This document shows, piece by piece, positions 1 through 10,359 of a stretch of DNA of 64,000 nucleotides. Location of the stretch: the NCBI GenBank assembly GCA_028641055.1, contig CM054061.1:113282019-113346018 (forward strand), given 5' to 3'. A program made the position numbers and the translations under genes. The notes under the pieces are model-generated. The model was given only the letters and a program-made list of their open reading frames with translations, was not told the origin of the DNA and ran no database searches. Source of the DNA: Alopecurus myosuroides (lineage: Eukaryota > Streptophyta > Magnoliopsida > Poales > Poaceae). Each line of letters opens with the position of its first letter. Position 1 is the stretch's first letter.

Positions 1-460
1 TGTCCCGGTTTCATAGTATGCGGTGGATAGACCGATGAATGTGTGAGTGTTTTATGATCTCATTATGTTTGTTTAAGTAGGCGAAATAGTTATTTTGTGT
101 GTGGGCTTGTCATACTTATGATTAGGCTATTGTCATACTTATTATAGTGAGCCCCTCGAGAGAGAACGCATGCTCCTAACCCTAGCCGACGTATGTAATC
201 TCCTCGCCACCGTTGGGCAAAGCCCGGGCGGGGGATGATGGCGGTGACGAGACCTTTCTCCATCACATCTCTAGGGAACGGCCACGACTGAGTCTTCCAC
301 GGGTGCCCCAGTCTTTCCTCGCGAGTTTTGACCCCTCCACGGAGGCAAGATGATTTGATGGGGTGGCTCGTCCCGACGACGCACTTTCGATGCTCCTCTA
401 GCCACAACCATCGTCCTTCCTTGCGGCACGACTTGGTGAACCCTACTCTTTTATATTGTG
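1..460. other. Unclassified flank, host side of the Gypsy insertion
   Basis: No gene is recognised. The minus strand is open for about 120 codons, but the frame runs into the LTR and looks incidental. A stretch near 85-140 resembles 10553-10605 on the other side of the Gypsy insertion in the same orientation, so the insertion target may have been an older repeat. The sequence is interrupted at the GGGGC target site and resumes at 10360. Confidence 0.4.
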
Positions 461-465
461 GGGGC

Positions 466-1038
466 TGTCGAGACATCGTAGTAGTTTTCATAGACTGGGG
501 TGCCATGAGACTACGGTAGAGACGTGGGGTAACGGGATAGCGTAGTAACACAGAACACGGGATTTACCCAGGTTCGGTACGTCGCGACAGTACGGCGTAC
601 CTACTCCTGCACTTCTCACTATGTGGGACTAAAGCCCGTATAATAAGGTTACAATGTGAGGGAATAGATCCAGCTACTCGTCGAGGATTTGCTTCCCGGC
701 GAGTTGCGTAAAGCTTGAGCTTGAACCTAGAACCTTGGAACTAAAAGAACTTATGAAATCTATCTCCCGTCCGGCTTTATATAATAGCCGGATTAGGGCT
801 TACAGAACCAGAAACCTAGAAGACTACGTTTAACTTGTAACTTGGAAAGCAAGGAATCCGTCTTCTCCTCCAAGCCAGATCACGCGGGCCGTGATCCGGG
901 TTCTTCTAGAATCCGGCTTCTGCGCGTCGGACTACTGGGCCGCCCAATAGACCTAAGCCCATTACCATGTAGGCCACCCTGGTAGTCCGGCTCTTTTGTC
1001 TACCATCTTCTATACCCCTATTCAGTATATATCCGACA
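466..1038 (-). repeat. 3' LTR of the Gypsy element
   Basis: Same length as 9782-10354, with two differences seen by eye (near 750 and 992). It starts TGTCGAGACA and ends ATCCGACA on the plus strand. The short minus-strand reading frame inside it, starting Met-Leu-Leu-Arg, also occurs in the other LTR and is not taken as a gene. Confidence 0.95.
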
Positions 1039-1052
1039 GTAGCCCCCAGGAA
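1039..1052 (-). other. Polypurine tract of the Gypsy element
   Basis: Directly inside the 3' LTR, the minus strand reads a purine-rich run containing TGGGGGCTAC. This is the expected place for the primer of plus-strand DNA synthesis. Confidence 0.6.
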
Positions 1053-1431
1053 GGGTCAAAACTCTGAAACTCCACCTTTCGTCAAATACATTTTGTCCGG
1101 GAAAACTTGATTCAGCAGTCTTGATTCTTTCTTCTTTCCTTTTGAAGGAGATGGTAACATAAAACTCGGAACTATGAAAATCCGGCTTTTCTTCTCGCGA
1201 TCCTTCGCGGAAAAAGAACTTATGACATCAACGCCTCAATCACGCTGACGCAAGCGCCGCTTGGTTTCACGCGGGAAACCCTGCAACGTATCTCTGACAG
1301 ATTCTCACGAGAAACGAGGAGATAGCCATCATTCCTCTGTCGTTCCGTTTCCCGGATTTTCCGGCGAGCGACACGCGTCGAACATCCAACGGTCGAAAGA
1401 GCCGTTAGCACGTATCTAGAGGGTTTTTAGG

Positions 1432-1439
1432 CTATAAAT
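1432..1439 (+). promoter_or_regulatory. TATA box of the antisense gene
   Basis: TATAAATA lies about 150 bp upstream of the first good ATG (1582) of the plus-strand spliced gene and about 390 bp inside the element. It suggests transcription from the gene's own promoter, opposite to the LTR transcript, with a start near 1465. Confidence 0.6.
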
Positions 1440-1581
1440 AGCCGTCTTCGTCCTCCTCATCAACCTTCTTCACTCCCTCACTGCCTTCACCATTGGTGCG
1501 AACGTGAGCTCGAGAGCGAGAACGATTCCTTGCCCCGACGAGCCCTTCCCACGCCGGAGCGCACCAACACCACCGAGAAAG

Positions 1582-4500
1582 ATGGCATCTCCGCAGTCAT
1601 CGCCAGTTCGCGCTTCCATCGACGAGCTCTTGGGCGATCTAGATCCCCAACTTGGGTCGCCCAAGCACGCCGGCGGTGAGCTGGAAAAGGCTACGGCGTC
1701 CGCAGCGGGCGGAGGAAACGTTTCCGCCACCGCAGATGCTGCGGGATCAAGCACCACATCGACCCCGCCGTTTGCTCCCGAAACGGCGGAGGAAAAGGTA
1801 GAGCTCCTCGACGAGCAGCTTGCCGCCGCGAAGGCCGCCACCACCGCCGCCGCCGGAGGAGATGAAGAAGAGGAAACTGCAGGCAACTGGATTGCCTGCA
1901 GTATTCCCCCGGCTCTTCTTCCCAACTTGGAGAAGGAAGGCCTGGTTTTGAAAAAGAAATGGCGGCTCCCGGAAGAGGAGACCGAACCCGCGCCGCAAGA
2001 GGGCGAAAGGGTGCTTCTCGCCTCCCACCTTCTACGAGGTATGGGGCTCCCCCCTTCTTCTTTCTTCCTCCAAGTTCTAACTCACTACAACATCCAACCT
2101 CATAATCTCCCTCCCAATTCCATTATGTATATGGCCGGCTTTCAGGCCTTATTCGAGGGTTACCTAGGAATAGAGCCTAGGTTAGATTTTTGGTTGTACT
2201 GCTTTGGGGTTAAGCGTAACTCTTCGGAGGGCGCACTCCCAAATTGCGGAACCATTTCCTTTACTCTTCGGAGATTCCGAGAGGATTGGTTCCCCAAAAT
2301 AAAAACCTCGGAATCCGTCAAATTCTGGACGGGTTCCTTCTTTTATCACCCCGACGTGCCTTTTCCTAAAAAAGCCGTCAGGGTTCCACCTTTTGTGAAC
2401 TCCGCCGCTGTTCCCCAGGATAACTGGGTTACAGAGGCCGTCCAGGTTCTGCCTCCAGATCTACTAAGGATCAAGAGGCGCATCGCCAAACTCACTTCCT
2501 CCAAACCTCCTTTGACCGGTATGGACACGGTCTTTTGCTGGCTGAATAGGCGGATTCAGCCGTTAGCAAACCACGGAGGCCGTCTCCTGTGTGAATACAC
2601 AGGAGCCAAGGATCCAATGCGGACAACCGACAAGGATTGGCCCGCAAAGGAGCTCAGGCGGCGCATCAATCAGTTGGTCGCTTCGCGCGATCAATACACG
2701 GAGAGTCGGCCAATGTACATGGCCGACAACCCCGCTCCTAAGGTAATTTTTCCGTTATTTGGGTATAATCTTACTTCCTGGATAATCTACCTTTTGAATC
2801 TGATTGGTTTTTTCCGACAGCTTTTGGATCTTCCAGACTCGGAGTTAGCCTCCGAGGCCGAGCTGGATGCACTGCGCACCGCCGCTACGGGTGGGCGCAA
2901 ACGCAAGAAGATAGTTTCCTCTGAGGAAATTATCGATGTTGACGGCGTCCCCGTCGCCACGTCCAGGTTAGTTCTTCTGGATTTTTCTTTCATGGGAGCT
3001 TTTTTTCATCCATCTTCGGTGTTTTGACTTTTATCCGGGTTTTCCGTTTTTAGTCTGCCGCCTTCCAGCCTAAAGCCTAGGAAGCTGAAGAAACAGAAGG
3101 TTTCTTCCAGCCGAGGCAGCCAACCTTCCCCCGCCGTCGCCCCGGACACGCCGCGGACAAAGGCGGAAGAGCCTACTGCAACCGCCACTACCAAGCCCCC
3201 AGAGCCCAGCCATCCCATTGTGTCCGAGTCGGACACGAGGGAAAGGGCGGCTCCAGAGGTGGGGAAATCTTCTCGGATTTTCGACAAGGAAATCCCCACC
3301 TTTGACAAGGATTTTAAGGCTATAAATGACGGCTTGAACGCGGCCGAAAATCACTTCGCGGAATACGCGAAAGAATTCCGAGAAAACTTAGCAGGTTTGC
3401 AGCGCATGAGCCAGGTATGTAACTCTAGCCCCCAAGCATTAAACAAAATGCATGCTTTTTTGCTTTGATGTTTTTTATTAACCATACTTTTCCTTGCTGT
3501 GTTTCAGCAAACCTCCGAGGCCATAAACCTTGAAGTTTTCAGGAAGCTCACTATCAAGAATAAAGAAGTTCGAAGTCTTCTTTCTATTCTTGAGGAGAGA
3601 GAGGCGGAGCTGGAATCATCTCAGCTCACTTTGACGGAAACGAAAGGTAAGCTTTTTCGTTTTGAAATTTCCGACTTAAGATTTTGTCTAAGTTTTTTCC
3701 CGAGGAAATTGATCAACTCGGATTTTCCCTTGCTTTTCAGCTGCTTTAGCCGAAGCTAAACAAGCAGCGGAAGATTCCGGCAACGCCGAGATTCTCCGCA
3801 ATGAGAACATTGAGCTTCACAAGAATCTTGTGAAGGCTCAGCAAGACCTGGAAGCCAGCAACCTGGCCCTTGGAGTGGCTAACTCCAAGGCTTCCGAACA
3901 GGCGGAGAAAGACAAATCCACCATTCAGGATTTGACTGAAGCTCTGAACCTTCGCCTGGAGGAAGTTTCCGAGATCGATAAACTCATCGGTAAAATTCTT
4001 TACCCTTGTCCTCATCTTTCCATGTTTTATTTTCTCTGTTTGTCTCCCTAACCCTTTTGTATGTTTTATTGGATCGACCAGGAGACACCCCAGATGGCAC
4101 TCGGGCTGCAGGCATCCGAGCTTTCGGGGAGACATGGAACTTGGTGAAGGCTGCTGCAACGCAGTTAGTAGGCAAGTTTCTTCCCGAAAAATCTGGGGAA
4201 TGCTCGGAGGTTGAAAAACTTCCGGGTATCATCATGGAGGTGGCGGAGTCCAAGGAGTCTATTCTCCGCTCCGCTGCACGGGGTGGTGCGCGCATGGCCT
4301 TAGGCCTTATGCGCATGCACTACCCTAGTGCCAAATCCTGGCGCGTGGCCACCGGTGTCCCTCAGGGATACACGGATGCGCAACGATCCACCATCTTTGG
4401 TGAAGTTAAGGGCCACGCCACCCAGATTGCCGCCATGGTAAATGTCGCCGTCACCTATCCGGAAGAAGAAGCTCCTCCAATCCCGATGAAGAAAGCAGCG

Positions 4501-4614
4501 AGGAGGAGTCGGAATCTTGAAGGGTTACCTGGAACCTGGATAGAAAATTTAGGCAATAGGAGCATTACTGTTCTTTCATTTGTAATCCAAAATGTAATGC
4601 TTCTTATGTATTAA
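1582..4614 (+). CDS. Spliced gene antisense to the Gypsy element, Transposase_28-like (PF04195) protein
   Basis: Six exons can be drawn with GT-AG borders and a consistent frame: 1582-2742, 2821-2966, 3054-3414, 3508-3646, 3741-3989 and 4082-4614, giving about 862 residues. The N-terminal part has an acidic, Ala-rich stretch. It is followed by a region around 2000-2700 (motif LPPNSIMYMAGFQALFEGYL) that resembles the plant 'putative gypsy-type transposon' domain PF04195, known from proteins in grass retrotransposons. Exon 2 ends in a basic patch (GGRKRKK); exons 3-5 are rich in Glu, Lys and Leu and look like coiled coil. The function is unknown; such antisense genes are known between pol and the 3' LTR of some large plant Gypsy elements. 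The start was chosen as the first ATG after the TATA box. The last exon may contain a frameshift: another frame ends in an acidic tail with a stop at 4518-4520. Confidence 0.75.
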
Positions 4615-5136
4615 TGAAAATTCCGCCTTTTGCAGTTTAAACTATGAAATTACTTTGCAAGTTGTTTGAATTTTACCATTCCTTTATCTTCTAAGTTCTC
4701 TGGTGTGTATGCTTTAACTGTCCTTAGTGTTTGAAATGGCTCAAATAGCACTATGAATCGTTATGCCGAGTAACTGGGGACGAACCAAGCAGTTTTTGAA
4801 ACTCGAAAACATGAATCATGCTAAAGGCATTTTTACTAACTAGTTCCAGTAACCCAGCATACGCACGATCAGATAAGACTTAGAGAAACAAGGAAAGTTT
4901 TAAGTGAAACTTGGGCACGCAGGCAATTCAAGTTTCCTTTAGCCGTTAAAAGGCTGAAAAATCATTCAGTTATGTAACGCCGAGTACGCAAGCACAATTC
5001 GGGTTAACATTGAGAAAATTGTAAGATCATTGGGAAATAGATGAGGCGGAAACGCTTTGCCCTTAGAAGAAAAATAGATAACAGCATTCCGACAACTTTA
5101 TTTCATGATCTCAAAAGATGTTTACATAGATTTGAA
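4615..5136. other. Gap between the convergent antisense gene and RT
   Basis: No coding signal is seen. The sequence is AT-rich with short open frames only. A minus-strand AATAAA at 5097-5102, just beyond the RT stop, could serve as a polyadenylation signal. Confidence 0.5.
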
Positions 5137-6117
5137 TTAAGTACAGAAGGGGACATAACTTGCTAGGTGTTCCCAGGCTTCCGCAATCCACTTGACCTTG
5201 TCGAAACTTTTCAGCAGCTTGAAGCGTGGTAGGTTTTTAGCCCCCAGCCAACTAAGAAATCTTTTTATGGCTGTGGCGGAACCCGGCAATTCTGGGACAT
5301 CTTTTTCACACGTAAGTTCCGAGATGTTCGAGACTGCCTTGATCTCTTCCGGGTTAACTTCTATTCCTCTGCGAGAAACGATGAAACCCCGAAGTTTTCC
5401 TGAGGGAACCCCGAATACGCACTTAGATGGATTCAACTTCATCTTGTAAGTGCGCAAGTTTTCGAAAGTTTCTCGCAAATCCTCAAGGAGTGTATCTTTT
5501 TCCTTGGTTACGACAGCAATATCGTCCACGTAAACATGGACGTTTTTTCCAATCTGACTATGCAAACAACGTTGCATGCAACGCTGGTAGGTTGCACCTG
5601 CGTTCTTCAGGCCAAAAGGCATGGTTACATAGTAATACGTCCCGTATGGGGTTATGAAAGAAGTCTTGATTTGATCTTCCCTTTTCATGCGTATTTGGTG
5701 GTACCCGGAGTATGCATCCAAAAAGAATAAAAGCTCAGAGCCTGCAGTGGCGTCTATTATTTGATCGATTCGCGGTAGCGCAAACCTATCTTTCGGACAT
5801 AACTTGTTCAATCCTGTGTAATCTATACACATTCTGAGTGCAGTTGTGTCTTTCTTCGGTACTAATACCGGATTTGCGGACCAGTCAGTATGGATTACCT
5901 CCTTGATGAAATCCGCTGCTAAAAGCCGGATAATTTCCTTGCCAATAGCCTTCCGTCTTCTTCCGTCAAATCGACGGAGACCTTGTTTGACGGGTTTTGA
6001 TCCGGGAATGACCTTGAGTTGGTGCTCAGCAAGTTCCCTGGGTACGCCTGGCATGTCGGCTGGACACCAGGCAAAAATTTCCCAGTTCTCACGGAGGAAC
6101 TTGATGAGCTCGCCTTC
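5137..6117 (-). pseudogene. Truncated reverse transcriptase of the Gypsy element
   Basis: The frame is continuous with the gag-protease frame but separated from it by one TAG codon (6118-6120). It shows a Gypsy RT: the template-binding region with LPRIDQIIDA, the FLDAYSGYHQI motif, TPYGTYYYVTMPFGLKNAGAT, and the catalytic YVDD box at about 5525-5536. The thumb follows, then the sequence loses similarity around the motif KVKWIAEAWE and stops at 5137. RNase H and integrase, which normally follow in Gypsy pol, are absent. Given the very similar LTRs, this truncation probably belongs to the propagating family and did not arise after insertion. If the TAG is not read through, the RT would have no start of its own other than the ATG at 6054. 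Confidence 0.9.
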
Positions 6118-9100
6118 CTATTTGTCGGTCATCCCAGTCCCTACAACGACGAATTTTGTCGGATCTTTGGGATCTAGGATTACCTGTCTTGTATTCTCGG
6201 ATGCCTTGAAGCTATCTGTTGGCTTCCGAGTTTCTTTTCCTGCCGGCATTTCTTTCGGCGATACCTCCTTGGCTAACTCCTTCAGTTCTTCCTGAGCTAT
6301 AACTCTTTGAGCGCAAAGGGCGTTTTGCTTCTCCAACTCGTTTGCCAGCTTGAAATCACCGGCAATGGTGATTACTCCTCCTTTGGGTCCTGGCATCTTC
6401 AGCTTGTTGTAGATGTAGCAAGATCTTGCCATAAACTTGGCGAAAGCCGGACGTCCGAGTATTGCGTGATACACGCTCTCGAACGGCACAACTTCGAAGG
6501 ATACTTTTTCCTGCCGGAAGTGATCTTTATCTCCGAAGGTGACATCTAGGGAAATTTCTCCTAGGGATCGTGCTTGCCTGCCAGGAACGATGCCATGGAA
6601 GCGTATATTGCTGTAATTGAGCTGGGACTCGGATATCTTCAAGTGCTTCAGTGTATCCAGGTACATTATATTGATGCTGGATCCTCCGTCCATCAGCACT
6701 CTTCTTAGCCTAGTGTTTTGAACAATAGGGCTTACAACAAGAGCTTGTGTGCCGGGTTTAGGGATATTTCCGGGATGATCAGACTGATCCCAGATTATCG
6801 GTGTGTTGGAATACTTCAAGAATTTTGGGGTTGCAGGAACAACCGCGTTTATTTCTCGAAGTGTCCTTTTGGCCACCTTTGCTGACGGGGTTGCTAGGAA
6901 AGTTAGCATTGCTTCTCCGTCAACTCTCGGAAATTTAGGTTCGCCTTTTCGCTGTTGTTCCTGGATTTTATCATCAGTGTCCGATTCACTGTCTTCTTTT
7001 TCAGCTTCTGGCTTTTGTTTGGTAGGTTTCCTCTTGGAACCCTTCCCTTTATTTCCGGATCCTGCATTGCCTTTCATATGCTTGTTTAGCCGGCATTGCG
7101 CGTTCGTGTGGGTTGGTTTCCCAAACTGAGAGTGGTGGACGCAGGGTTCCGATTTAATTCTCTCCCATTCTTCAGGAGTGTAATTGATGGGATCCGGACT
7201 GCGGCCTTTCCACTTGTTCCCTTTTTCTCCTCCAAAGGCTAAGTTAACCTCCTTGGGCTTTGTTGTTGACTCCGGGGTTCCTTTTTTATCAGAACGAGGT
7301 GTTTTCTTGGCCAGTATCAGTGACTCAATATTGCCTCCTCTTGCTCTGATATCGTCTTCGGCTGCAGCATGCTCATTAGCGGTTGTAAGCATAGATCCGA
7401 GATCTTTGTGCTTTTTAGAACCAACCATGAACGGTACAAGTCCGGGTTTTAGGCCATTGACGAAAGCATGCATTGCTTGTACGTCAGTTACTCCAGAGCA
7501 ACTATTCTTCATTGCAGTCCATCTGGAGATGAAATCCACGTATGGTTCGTCTTCAAATTGGGTGCAACGGTTCAGCTGGTTGATGCTATTTGGGCGTTTG
7601 TATGTTCCTCGAAAATGCTGAGTAAATACTCTCGCCATATCATCCCAACTGTCGACAGTTCTTGATGGTAAACCATTAATCCAATCTCTGGCTCCGTCTA
7701 GCAACATTAGGGGAAGAAACTTGACAGCTTCCAGGTCTGTCCCGTTGTTGATCTGGACGGCTGTGTAATAATCTGAAAGCCAGGTATCCGGGTTTGTACT
7801 GCCGGTGTATTTTTGGTAGGTTGGACCAACTTTGGCGAAGCCAGAATGCAGGGTTATCCTTCGGATCCTGTCTGTAAAACACTTAGGACCAAAGTATAGA
7901 TCATCCTTTTCTGCTCTGTCAATATGTGCAGAATATCTCCCGGCTGAATGGACAGAAGGGGATCTGCTCCTTTCTTTTCCATTGTTACGCGGACGCGTTT
8001 TTCCGAGGTTATCTCTATCTCTTCCGTTGTCACGCCCTCTGGGATTAGGTGGAGTCCTGCTCCTGTACCTTTCCTTATCTTTGGGCGGTGTCCGAGATCT
8101 TTCACGCCTGTGAGGTGTATCGTATCTTCCAGCTTTTTCAGCTGGGTTTCTCGGAGGTGGCATTATTTTGCCGTCATTCCGGTGTTTGTCTTCCCGATCG
8201 TGTGGTTTGTATCCATCTTTCGGGAGATGAGGTCCGGTTCTAGACGCTGCGTCCCGGTTGTCGGGGTTTTTCTTGTCTTTTCTCGGATCCTCTTTTTTGT
8301 CCGAATCTCCGGGTTCTTCCGGTCCAGGTGCTCCAGCAGCGCAAGTAACAGTTTTGCAGAGGGCGGAATTATCATGCAGCCTCCCTGATCGCTCTTGTCC
8401 TCGATGTTGCTGCTGTAATGCTTTTCCTAGGAAAGCATACACCCCTTGGAGTTTTTCCCCGTTGGAGTACAGATCTTTGTTCAGGATGGCGAACGCTGCT
8501 TCCGTGTTTTCAGCTGCGGTTTTGTATATTGGTTCGCCCTTGGCATCTTTACCGTTTAACTGCTTTTGCCAAGATGGGTTATAGAACCTTTCTTTCAGCG
8601 GCAGTTCTTCCGGTTTTGCAATTCCGGGTAACCTTGTAGGTTTTAAGGCAGATCTATGCTTTCTCTCGTACTCCTCAATTTCTTCCTTCATAATTTTGAT
8701 GTCATTATGGGTTTGTTGGAGGTGTTGCCGAGATCTAAGCAGTTGTTGCTGTTGCCGTTGGAAAGCTTGTCTCCTGGCTTCCAGCATCTCAGGGGGTTCA
8801 TTGGGTCCCACTGGAGTTTGTAATAGTTCTTGCTCTTCCAGTTCTGTCATTGGCGGAGCAGTGATTTCCTTAGATTTCTTTTCCGTAGGCTTTGTGCCAC
8901 TAATATCTCCAACTTCCAGGTTTTCATCAGCGAGATCAGCTGACTTTTTCTTCCGGAGTTTGTACTGGAGTTTTTTAGAAGCATGATGCTTTTTCTTGGA
9001 AGAGGGAGGTTTTTTGACAGGTTCCTCCTCTGTCATCTCCTTGACATTAGGAAATATCGGAGAAGTTTCTCCGTCTTCCCTCTCCTCTGCTGGCGGAGGG

Positions 9101-9558
9101 GTTTTAGGGCTTTCCTGGCTATCGGCACCCGTTGTATCAGCTGGTTTTGCCATTAGCACTTCATGGAATCCCTCTTGAAAGGACTTAACTTTTCTTACGA
9201 AGGCATCGTCATCTTCGTCTTCGGATTCGAAGTTATCCGATCCGGTTTCCGACTCCAATCTTGCCTCAATGGCGGCAAGCACGGACTCTGTTTCCGAATT
9301 CATCGTCTGGTTGACGGATGTCGGATCTTCCGTCTCTGTGACGGGTATTGGTTCTTCCGTCTCTGTGACGGGTGTATCGTTGTCTGCCTCTTGCACGGGA
9401 TTTCCGTCATCCGTGTTTTCGGCGATCTCGGATTGCACCATGCCGATAAAGTGCGTATCACTGTTTTGTCGGCGATCTGAGCAAAATCCGGCATCATAGT
9501 CGTCTTCGACTGGGTATAGGGCGGGTGGGAGATAATTGCTTTCACCGCAAAACCTCAT
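6118..9558 (-). CDS. Gag-protease polyprotein of the Gypsy element
   Basis: A long frame on the minus strand. The frame is open from within the LTR (9867), but the first ATG inside the element after the PBS is at 9558, which I take as the likely start. Order: an acidic region with repeated VTETE motifs; a Lys-rich and Gln-rich helical stretch; an Arg/Asp/Pro-rich region with RSRTPP motifs; the retrotransposon gag domain at about 7430-7830 (motifs NPDTWLSDYYTA, DSWDDMARVFTQHFRGTY); then a pepsin-like protease at about 6600-6720 with LMDGGSSINIMYLDTL, where DGGSS is the variant active site seen in this kind of plant element. It ends at a TAG that is in frame with the RT. Gag packages the RNA and forms the particle; the protease would cut the polyprotein. 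Confidence 0.85.
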   Translation of the reverse strand: MRFCGESNYLPPALYPVEDDYDAGFCSDRRQNSDTHFIGMVQSEIAENTDDGNPVQEADNDTPVTETEEPIPVTETEDPTSVNQTMNSETESVLAAIEARLESETGSDNFESEDEDDDAFVRKVKSFQEGFHEVLMAKPADTTGADSQESPKTPPPAEEREDGETSPIFPNVKEMTEEEPVKKPPSSKKKHHASKKLQYKLRKKKSADLADENLEVGDISGTKPTEKKSKEITAPPMTELEEQELLQTPVGPNEPPEMLEARRQAFQRQQQQLLRSRQHLQQTHNDIKIMKEEIEEYERKHRSALKPTRLPGIAKPEELPLKERFYNPSWQKQLNGKDAKGEPIYKTAAENTEAAFAILNKDLYSNGEKLQGVYAFLGKALQQQHRGQERSGRLHDNSALCKTVTCAAGAPGPEEPGDSDKKEDPRKDKKNPDNRDAASRTGPHLPKDGYKPHDREDKHRNDGKIMPPPRNPAEKAGRYDTPHRRERSRTPPKDKERYRSRTPPNPRGRDNGRDRDNLGKTRPRNNGKERSRSPSVHSAGRYSAHIDRAEKDDLYFGPKCFTDRIRRITLHSGFAKVGPTYQKYTGSTNPDTWLSDYYTAVQINNGTDLEAVKFLPLMLLDGARDWINGLPSRTVDSWDDMARVFTQHFRGTYKRPNSINQLNRCTQFEDEPYVDFISRWTAMKNSCSGVTDVQAMHAFVNGLKPGLVPFMVGSKKHKDLGSMLTTANEHAAAEDDIRARGGNIESLILAKKTPRSDKKGTPESTTKPKEVNLAFGGEKGNKWKGRSPDPINYTPEEWERIKSEPCVHHSQFGKPTHTNAQCRLNKHMKGNAGSGNKGKGSKRKPTKQKPEAEKEDSESDTDDKIQEQQRKGEPKFPRVDGEAMLTFLATPSAKVAKRTLREINAVVPATPKFLKYSNTPIIWDQSDHPGNIPKPGTQALVVSPIVQNTRLRRVLMDGGSSINIMYLDTLKHLKISESQLNYSNIRFHGIVPGRQARSLGEISLDVTFGDKDHFRQEKVSFEVVPFESVYHAILGRPAFAKFMARSCYIYNKLKMPGPKGGVITIAGDFKLANELEKQNALCAQRVIAQEELKELAKEVSPKEMPAGKETRKPTDSFKASENTRQVILDPKDPTKFVVVGTGMTDK

Positions 9559-9762
9559 TGCTTCCGCGGTTAATCCGATAAAGATATTAGCAGATCCAAT
9601 CGGTAAAACGCAGGCACTTACCAGATGGTTTTGCGCCGGTATGTAGGATCCGTTGTCGAGGAAGCGCCCGACGTCGTCGTCGAATTCCAAGCTTCCGACA
9701 GTGATCGATCTTCCGATTCCGCCTAAAATCCCAGATCGGAACTTCACGCCTGACGTCGTTTG

Positions 9763-9780
9763 CCCCACGGTGGGCGCCAA
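9763..9780 (-). other. Primer-binding site of the Gypsy element
   Basis: Next to the 5' LTR on the inside, the minus strand reads TTGGCGCCCACCGTGGGG. The TGGCGCC beginning is typical of plant Gypsy primer-binding sites. I do not assign the tRNA. Confidence 0.8.
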
Positions 9781-9781
9781 C

Positions 9782-10354
9782 TGTCGAGACATCGTAGTAG
9801 TTTTCATAGACTGGGGTGCCATGAGACTACGGTAGAGACGTGGGGTAACGGGATAGCGTAGTAACACAGAACACGGGATTTACCCAGGTTCGGTACGTCG
9901 CGACAGTACGGCGTACCTACTCCTGCACTTCTCACTATGTGGGACTAAAGCCCGTATAATAAGGTTACAATGTGAGGGAATAGATCCAGCTACTCGTCGA
10001 GGATTTGCTTCCCGGCGAGTTGCGTAAAGCTTGAGCTTGAACCTAGAACCTTGGAACTAAAAGAACTTATGAAATTTATCTCCCGTCCGGCTTTATATAA
10101 TAGCCGGATTAGGGCTTACAGAACCAGAAACCTAGAAGACTACGTTTAACTTGTAACTTGGAAAGCAAGGAATCCGTCTTCTCCTCCAAGCCAGATCACG
10201 CGGGCCGTGATCCGGGTTCTTCTAGAATCCGGCTTCTGCGCGTCGGACTACTGGGCCGCCCAATAGACCTAAGCCCATTACCATGTAGGCCACCCTAGTA
10301 GTCCGGCTCTTTTGTCTACCATCTTCTATACCCCTATTCAGTATATATCCGACA
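9782..10354 (-). repeat. 5' LTR of the Gypsy element
   Basis: 573 bp, TGTCG...CGACA, next to the PBS. It is followed on the right by the target-site copy GGGGC at 10355-10359. Confidence 0.95.
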
Positions 10355-10359
10355 GGGGC

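Larger units (their letters stand above)
466..10354 (-). mobile_element. Young Gypsy-type LTR retrotransposon carrying an antisense gene
   Basis: Two 573-bp LTRs (466-1038 and 9782-10354) begin TGTCG and end CGACA. They flank an internal region, and the whole is bordered by the 5-bp direct repeat GGGGC (461-465 and 10355-10359). Coding order on the minus strand is 5' LTR, PBS, gag-protease, a truncated reverse transcriptase, then a region holding an opposite-strand intron-containing gene, a polypurine tract and the 3' LTR. RNase H and integrase are absent, so movement would need proteins supplied in trans. By eye the LTRs differ at two positions (about 0.35%); at 1.3e-8 substitutions per site per year this is roughly 0.1-0.2 million years. 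The family is not named because none could be confirmed. Confidence 0.95.

Noticed and set aside
90..551. Minus-strand frame of 153 codons
   Set aside because: Its first 29 codons lie in the LTR and recur at the other LTR; the rest crosses the insertion border and has no recognisable protein features.
7648..7657. CTGTCGACAG as a further zinc-response element
   Set aside because: The core TGTCGACA is present but the outer bases do not match RTGTCGACAY, and it lies inside the Gypsy gag coding sequence.
9763..9780. tRNA gene at the primer-binding site
   Set aside because: Only the 18-base complement to a tRNA 3' end is present, as expected for a PBS; no cloverleaf.
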